From contig NZ_JAJOZR010000011.1 of assembly GCF_021168455.1 (NCBI RefSeq), positions 124,001-188,000 on the forward strand: a stretch of DNA of 64,000 bases, in the 5' to 3' direction. Below are positions 59,704 to 64,000 of the stretch, piece after piece (positions within the stretch are counted from its first letter, which is position 1; the number at the start of each line of letters is the position of its first letter). The notes below the pieces were generated by a model that saw only the letters and a list, made by a program, of their open reading frames with translations, was not told the origin of the DNA and did not search any database. This DNA is from Ferranicluibacter quercicola. GTDB lineage: Bacteria > Pseudomonadota > Alphaproteobacteria > Rhizobiales > Rhizobiaceae. The translations under genes were made by a program, and so were the position numbers.

Positions 59704-59729
59704 CGTCGTTTCAGGGCTTGTGTCTCAGC

Positions 59730-60716
59730 CTACCATTTCTGGTGGACGTGCGGCGCGATCAGGCTCTTGTAGATCTCGCGCGCGGCGGCCATCACGTCGC
59801 TCGACAGAGGCGCGAGATCGGCAGCGGCGGCATTGGCGCGAGCCTGTTCCGCATTGCGGGCACCGGGGATGACCACCGTAACGGCGTCGCTCATCAGGAT
59901 CCAGCGAAGGGCGAAAGCGGCCATGGTCGCGCCCTGCGGCACCAGCTTGCGCACCTCTTCGACCGCCTGCAACCCGACCTCGAAGGGAACGCCGGCAAAG
60001 GTCTCGCCGACGTCGAAGGCATTGCCGTTTCGGTTGAAATTGCGGTGGTCGTCGCTGGCAAAGCTCGTGTCCGCCGTGATCCTGCCGGACAGGAGGCCGC
60101 TTGCGAGCGGCACGCGGGCGATGACGGCGATGTTCTTGCGCCGGGCTTCCTGGAAGAACAGGTGGTCCGGGCGCTGGCGGAAGAGGTTGTAGATGATCTG
60201 GATGCTGACGACGCCGGGATAATCGATCGCCTTCAGCGCTTCCTCGACCTTTTCGACCGACACGCCATAGCCGCCGATCTTGCCCGCCGCCTGAAGCGCG
60301 TCGAGGCCTTCGAACACCTCGGGACGATAGAGAACCTCGGTCGGCGGGCAGTGCAGTTGCACGAGATCGAGAATCTCGACGCCGAGATTGGCTAGGCTGC
60401 GGTCGATGAAGCCTTCGAGGTTTGCCTTGGTGTAGCCCTCGGCGACATGCGGGTTCAGCCGACGGCCGGCCTTGGTGGCGACCATCGGCCGCGTGCCGCC
60501 GCGCGTCTTCAGCACGTCGGCGATGATCTTTTCCGAGCGGCCGTCGCCATAGACGTCGGCGGTGTCGATGAAGGTGATGCCGGCATCCAGCGCCGCATTG
60601 AGGGCCGCACGACCATCGGCCTCGCTGACGTCGCCCCAGGAACCGCCGATCTGCCAGGCGCCGAAGCCGACATTGGACACGGTGAACGGCAGTCTGCCGA
60701 AGGAATGGTTCTTCAT
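59730..60716 (-). CDS. Aldo/keto reductase
   Basis: The 328-residue protein is the third aldo/keto reductase in the window. It starts FGRLPFTVSNVGFGAWQIGGSWG and shows FIDTADVYGDGRSEKII (catalytic Asp, Tyr), VATKAGRRL (Lys), LVQLHCPP (His) and VVIPGARNAEQARAN for NADP binding. The start at 60716 has GGGAG ahead and opens the family sequence. Substrate unknown; it is a single gene with a terminator behind it. Confidence 0.9.
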   Translation of the reverse strand: MKNHSFGRLPFTVSNVGFGAWQIGGSWGDVSEADGRAALNAALDAGITFIDTADVYGDGRSEKIIADVLKTRGGTRPMVATKAGRRLNPHVAEGYTKANLEGFIDRSLANLGVEILDLVQLHCPPTEVLYRPEVFEGLDALQAAGKIGGYGVSVEKVEEALKAIDYPGVVSIQIIYNLFRQRPDHLFFQEARRKNIAVIARVPLASGLLSGRITADTSFASDDHRNFNRNGNAFDVGETFAGVPFEVGLQAVEEVRKLVPQGATMAAFALRWILMSDAVTVVIPGARNAEQARANAAAADLAPLSSDVMAAAREIYKSLIAPHVHQKW

Positions 60717-61002
60717 GATGATCTCCCTTGAGGATGTCCGGTGAACGGGCGTCCTCCGAAATCCTCTATTCTCTTGTTCTGTTGCACTGTCCGGCGCCGA
60801 AGCGATGTCGCTTCGGCTGGAAATGCCGACGTCGAATTCCCCTGAGCGACCCGAATTGCGGCCCCTCCGAGTGCCTTCCGGTCGAAGGCTATGGCCGAAC
60901 GACATGGTCCTGGCAAGCAAAGCCATGCTCGCGGCGGAGGTTCCCGAGACAAAGCCGGGCATTGCTGAAATGCCCGGCTCGATGACGCGTGATAAGGGGC
61001 TG
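60717..61002. other. Intergenic region with terminator of the sugar ABC operon
   Basis: No gene is seen in these 286 bases. The hairpin AGCCGGGCATT (60953-60963) with AATGCCCGGCT (60969-60979) lies just after the ABC ATPase stop; on the minus strand it is followed by TTGTCT, so it likely ends that operon. Confidence 0.6.
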
Positions 61003-61830
61003 TCAGGCCGTCTGCATGGCACCGGGGCCGGCAATGGCTTTCGGCGGCACCTTGCCGAGGATGATCATGCCGAGCACTTCGTCCTTGGTGACGTCCTCAG
61101 TGCGGGCGTGGCCGACGACCTGCCCGTTCTTCATGACGGAGACCCGATCGGCAAGATCGAAGACGTCGTGAATGTCGTGGCTGATGAGGAAGATGCCGAT
61201 TCCCTCGCGCTTGAGCTGGCGGATGAGGTCGCCGACCTGCGCCGTTTCCTGCGGGCCGAGCGCGGCGGTCGGCTCGTCCATGATGAGGATGCGGGCGTCG
61301 AACAGGATCGCGCGGGCGATCGCCACGGATTGCCGCTGTCCGCCCGAGAGCGCCTTCACCGGCTCCTTGAAACGGCGGAAGTTCGGGTTGAGCCGGCCCA
61401 TCACTTCGCGGGCCTTGGCTTCCATCGCCACGTCGTCCAGCGTTCCCCACGGGGTGCGCAGTTCGCGCCCGAGATAGAGGTTTGCGGCCGCATCCACATT
61501 GTCGGCGACGGCGAGCGTCTGGTAAATCGTCTCGATGCCGTATTTCTTGGCGTCGCGCGGATTGCCGATCTCGGCCGGCTCGCCATTGATCAGGATCTCG
61601 CCGGCATCGCGCTTGTAAGCGCCCGAGAGGATCTTGATCAGCGTCGACTTGCCGGCGCCGTTATGGCCGAGAAGCGCCACAACCTCGCCGGGGTAGAGAT
61701 CGATCGAGGCATTGTCGACGGCGTGGATGCCGCCGAACGAGATCGAGACGTTCTTCATCTCGACGAGCGGCGTGCCGGACGCGGTGATCGCGGCTGTCGA
61801 AGGGGTGCCCTGGGGTGTTGTCGGGGTCAT
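61003..61830 (-). CDS. Sugar ABC transporter ATP-binding protein, single-domain type
   Basis: The 275-residue ATPase energises the sugar permease encoded upstream. It has Walker A LGHNGAGKSTLIKIL, Q-loop IYQTLAVADN, signature ALSGGQRQSVAIARAI, Walker B ILIMDEPTAAL and the H-loop ISHD. XylG and RbsA have two ATPase domains of ~500 residues; this is the one-domain form as in rhizobial FrcA. The ATG at 61830 follows GGAGG. It is the last gene of a binding protein-permease-ATPase operon. Confidence 0.92.
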   Translation of the reverse strand: MTPTTPQGTPSTAAITASGTPLVEMKNVSISFGGIHAVDNASIDLYPGEVVALLGHNGAGKSTLIKILSGAYKRDAGEILINGEPAEIGNPRDAKKYGIETIYQTLAVADNVDAAANLYLGRELRTPWGTLDDVAMEAKAREVMGRLNPNFRRFKEPVKALSGGQRQSVAIARAILFDARILIMDEPTAALGPQETAQVGDLIRQLKREGIGIFLISHDIHDVFDLADRVSVMKNGQVVGHARTEDVTKDEVLGMIILGKVPPKAIAGPGAMQTA

Positions 61831-61841
61831 GATCGGCCTCC

Positions 61842-63155
61842 TTACTTGGCGCGCGCGCGATAGACGGTGTCGAGCCAGACGGCGACGACCAGCACGAAGC
61901 CGACGACGATGCGCTGGAGCGGGCTGTCGATGCCGAGAAGCACCATGCCCGACTGCAGGGACTGCATGACGAAAGCCCCGAGCATCGCGCCGGCGATGGT
62001 GCCGACGCCGCCGGCCAGCGACGTCCCGCCGATGACGGCGGCGGCGATCGTGTAGAGCTCGTCGAGCTCGCCCTGCGCATTGGTGGCGGCGTTGAGGCGG
62101 GCGGTGGAGATGGCCGCGGCGATGGCGCAGAGAATACCCATCAGCGCGAAGATACGCACCGTCACCCAGCGGGTCTTGATGCCGGCGAGCTCCGCCGCCT
62201 CCTGGTTTCCGCCGATGGCGAAGACGTAGCGGCCGAAGCGCAGGCGGGTGGAGATGAAGGTCATCACGATGCCGACGGCGATGGCGATGAGGACGGGAAC
62301 GGCGATGCCATGGGCGATCTTCAGCCCGCCTTCCGGAACGGGAATGGCGTTCGCCTCGGCATAGCGCATGGCGATGTTGACCGGCCAGTAGTAGCTGTTG
62401 GCGACGAGCACGGCCCCGATGACGACCGCGCAGGAGAGGGTGGCCAGCACATATTCCGCCCAGACCGGCCGGCGCGGAAAGCCGAAGCGCTTGCGCTGCC
62501 TGCGGGCGTTGAGAATGGCGCCGACGATGGCGAGGCAGGCGATGAGCCCGACAATCCAGCTGGCGGTGGCGCCGATGGAGCCCTCCGTGCCGCCGCCCAT
62601 CAGGCGGAAGGTCGCGTTCATCGGGGCGACCGTTTGCCCCGATGTGACGAACCATGTGGCACCGCGCCAGACGAGCAGGCCGCCAAGCGTGACGATGAAG
62701 GAGGGTACGCCGAGAAAGGCGATGATGACGCCGTGGAGCGCGCCGATGAGGCCGCCGACGACCACGCCGCAGGCAAGCGTGACGATCCAGATGAGCGCGC
62801 TGTCGAGGCCGAGATATTGCGGCAGGATCTGCGCCTGCAGGATGCCCATCACCATCCCGCAGAAGCCGAGCACGGAGCCGACAGAGAGATCGATGTTGCG
62901 CGTGACGATGATCAGCACCATGCCGGTCGCCATGACCGCGACGGACGAGGTCTGCACGGTGAGGTTCCAGAGGTTGCGCGGGGTCAGGAACAGGCCGCCC
63001 GTCAGCATGTGGAAGCCGATCCAGATGACCAGCAGCGCGCCGATCATGCCGAGCAGGCGCGTGTCGATCTCCGTGGCGCGAAAGAAGCCGCGAACCGGAT
63101 TTTCGGTCGTCGTTCGTGCCGGGTTGAATTGTATGGTGTTGGTGGTTTCGGCCAT
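61842..63155 (-). CDS. Sugar ABC transporter permease (XylH/RbsC type)
   Basis: The 437-residue protein is a permease of the ribose/xylose class with about ten to fourteen helices. Typical motifs are VMATGMVLIIVTRNIDLSVGSVLGF, GVPSFIVTLGGLLVWRGATWF, the EAA-like FAIGGNQEAAELAGIKTRWV and AVIGGTSLAGGVGTIAGAMLGAFVMQSLQSGMVLLG. Its length matches XylH rather than the shorter RbsC. It starts 146 bases after the binding-protein gene and ends 11 bases before the ATPase gene. Confidence 0.93.
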   Translation of the reverse strand: MAETTNTIQFNPARTTTENPVRGFFRATEIDTRLLGMIGALLVIWIGFHMLTGGLFLTPRNLWNLTVQTSSVAVMATGMVLIIVTRNIDLSVGSVLGFCGMVMGILQAQILPQYLGLDSALIWIVTLACGVVVGGLIGALHGVIIAFLGVPSFIVTLGGLLVWRGATWFVTSGQTVAPMNATFRLMGGGTEGSIGATASWIVGLIACLAIVGAILNARRQRKRFGFPRRPVWAEYVLATLSCAVVIGAVLVANSYYWPVNIAMRYAEANAIPVPEGGLKIAHGIAVPVLIAIAVGIVMTFISTRLRFGRYVFAIGGNQEAAELAGIKTRWVTVRIFALMGILCAIAAAISTARLNAATNAQGELDELYTIAAAVIGGTSLAGGVGTIAGAMLGAFVMQSLQSGMVLLGIDSPLQRIVVGFVLVVAVWLDTVYRARAK

Positions 63156-63245
63156 GGCCTCGTCGTTCTCCCTCCTGGACCGGGCAGGTGTGCCGCATCT
63201 GCGCGACCGTGCCCCCGCCTGCGCAGATCCTTGCTTTGCGAGATC

Positions 63246-63281
63246 GGGGCGGACGCGGCATGCCGATGCCCCGTCCGCCCC
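63246..63281 (-). promoter_or_regulatory. Intercistronic hairpin between binding-protein and permease genes
   Basis: GGGGCGGACG (63246-63255) pairs perfectly with CGTCCGCCCC (63272-63281), enclosing a smaller stem around GGCATGCC. It has no strong T-run on the minus strand. Such hairpins protect the abundant binding-protein message from decay. Confidence 0.55.
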
Positions 63282-63301
63282 GTTTCACGTCCGATGGACG
63301 A

Positions 63302-64000
63302 TCAGTTGCAGGCGGCGACCGCGCCGGCCTTCACGCCCTGGCAGGCTTCTTCCTTGCTGATCCACTTGGCGTCGATCACGGCATTCAGATTGTCCTTGGT
63401 GATCGGCATGGGGGAGAGGAAGACCGACTTCATGGCCACCTTCTTCGGGCCGCCTTCGAAGGTCTGGACGTCGGCAATGGCGTCCATCTTCTTGCCGTTG
63501 GCCAGCTCGACTGCGATTTCCGCGGCGCGCTTGCCAAGAACGCGGCTGTCCTTCCAGACGGACACGGTCTGGGTGCCGAGCGCCACGCGGTTGAGCGCCG
63601 CCTTGTCGGCATCCTGGCCGGAGACGGGCACCGAACCTGCCAGCCCCTGCGCGTCGAGCGCCGCGATCGCGCCGCCGGCGGTGCCGTCATTGGAGGCGAC
63701 CACGGCATCGACCTTGTTGTCGGCGGCGGTCAGGAACTGCTCCATGTTCTTCTGGGCCAGCTCCGGCTTCCAGCCATCGGTATAGGCTTCGCCGACATTC
63801 TTGATCTTGCCGGCATCCATCGCGGCCTTCAGCACTTCGACCTGGCCGGAGAAGAGGAAATCGGCGTTCGGATCGGACGAGGACCCCTTGATGAAGACGT
63901 AGTTGCCTTCGGGCTTCGCCTTCAGCACTTCCCGGGCCTGCATGCGGCCGACTTCCTTGTTGTCGAAGGTGATATAGAAGGCGGCGGGGTTTTCGATCAG
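63302..64000 (-). CDS. Sugar ABC transporter substrate-binding protein (XylF-like), 5' end missing
   Basis: The frame is open from the window edge to the stop at 63302, giving the last 232 residues. It is a periplasmic-binding-protein type 1 fold of the XylF class: NYVFIKGSSSDPNADFLFSGQVEVL, VDAVVASNDGTAGGAIAALDAQGL, and PVSGQDADKAALNRVALGTQTVSVWKD are seen. These segments line the sugar pocket in XylF, so D-xylose or a related pentose is likely. The signal peptide and N-terminal lobe are outside the window. It heads the operon with the permease and ATPase. Confidence 0.9.
   Translation of the reverse strand: MIENPAAFYITFDNKEVGRMQAREVLKAKPEGNYVFIKGSSSDPNADFLFSGQVEVLKAAMDAGKIKNVGEAYTDGWKPELAQKNMEQFLTAADNKVDAVVASNDGTAGGAIAALDAQGLAGSVPVSGQDADKAALNRVALGTQTVSVWKDSRVLGKRAAEIAVELANGKKMDAIADVQTFEGGPKKVAMKSVFLSPMPITKDNLNAVIDAKWISKEEACQGVKAGAVAACN

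Overview
The window is about 63% G+C, densely packed chromosomal DNA from an alphaproteobacterium, most likely of the order Hyphomicrobiales (Rhizobiales) and close to Rhizobiaceae. The clues are the folA-hflK-hflC-degP block, divergent serB/miaA sharing start codons, an acetolactate synthase operon behind a peptide-coding attenuator, and many TRAP and ABC uptake systems with FCD-type GntR regulators. No phage, insertion sequence, CRISPR array or rRNA operon was seen.

Region 1 (1-10 kb) is housekeeping: the folA end, the HflKC membrane complex, an ACT-domain protein, periplasmic protease DegP, serB with a downstream acetyltransferase, miaA and a HerA-type ATPase. Region 2 (10-25 kb) carries branched-chain amino acid synthesis: a near-leaderless leader peptide with attenuator, ilvB, a VapBC toxin-antitoxin pair inserted before ilvN, and further on a TetR gene with a 14-bp palindromic operator ahead of ilvC. 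Between them lie aldo/keto reductases, an AbrB-type membrane protein, a RecD-like helicase, a membrane-anchored regulator, pdxJ, a qorB/HxlR pair and a racemase/Lrp pair. Region 3 (25-32 kb) holds an aminotransferase, a SHOCT protein, an endonuclease/phosphatase-family enzyme, a NUDIX hydrolase, a PhzF protein and a tRNA-Lys(CTT) gene.

Region 4 (31.9-58.3 kb) lies between two identical tRNA-Lys(CTT) genes and is mostly catabolic: an arsenic operon (arsR, a tiny coupled ORF, acr3, arsC), two chemoreceptors, a TRAP transporter, uxuA-uxuB plus a zinc dehydrogenase, and a large cluster around 46.9-58.2 kb. The TRAP and uxu promoters share a near-identical CTRCCATGGTAG palindrome between -35 and -10, so the GntR protein encoded between them probably controls both. 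The large cluster combines a four-carbon acid sugar kinase (DUF1537), a PdxA-type dehydrogenase, an iron alcohol dehydrogenase, an intracellular sialidase-fold protein, a peptide-type ABC importer, a DapA/NanA-family aldolase and an FCD regulator. It looks like a complete catabolic module for an unidentified acid sugar or its glycoside.

Region 5 (58.4-64 kb) has a hydroxyproline-pathway-type deaminase, an aldo/keto reductase and a xylose/ribose-type sugar ABC transporter whose binding-protein gene runs off the window.
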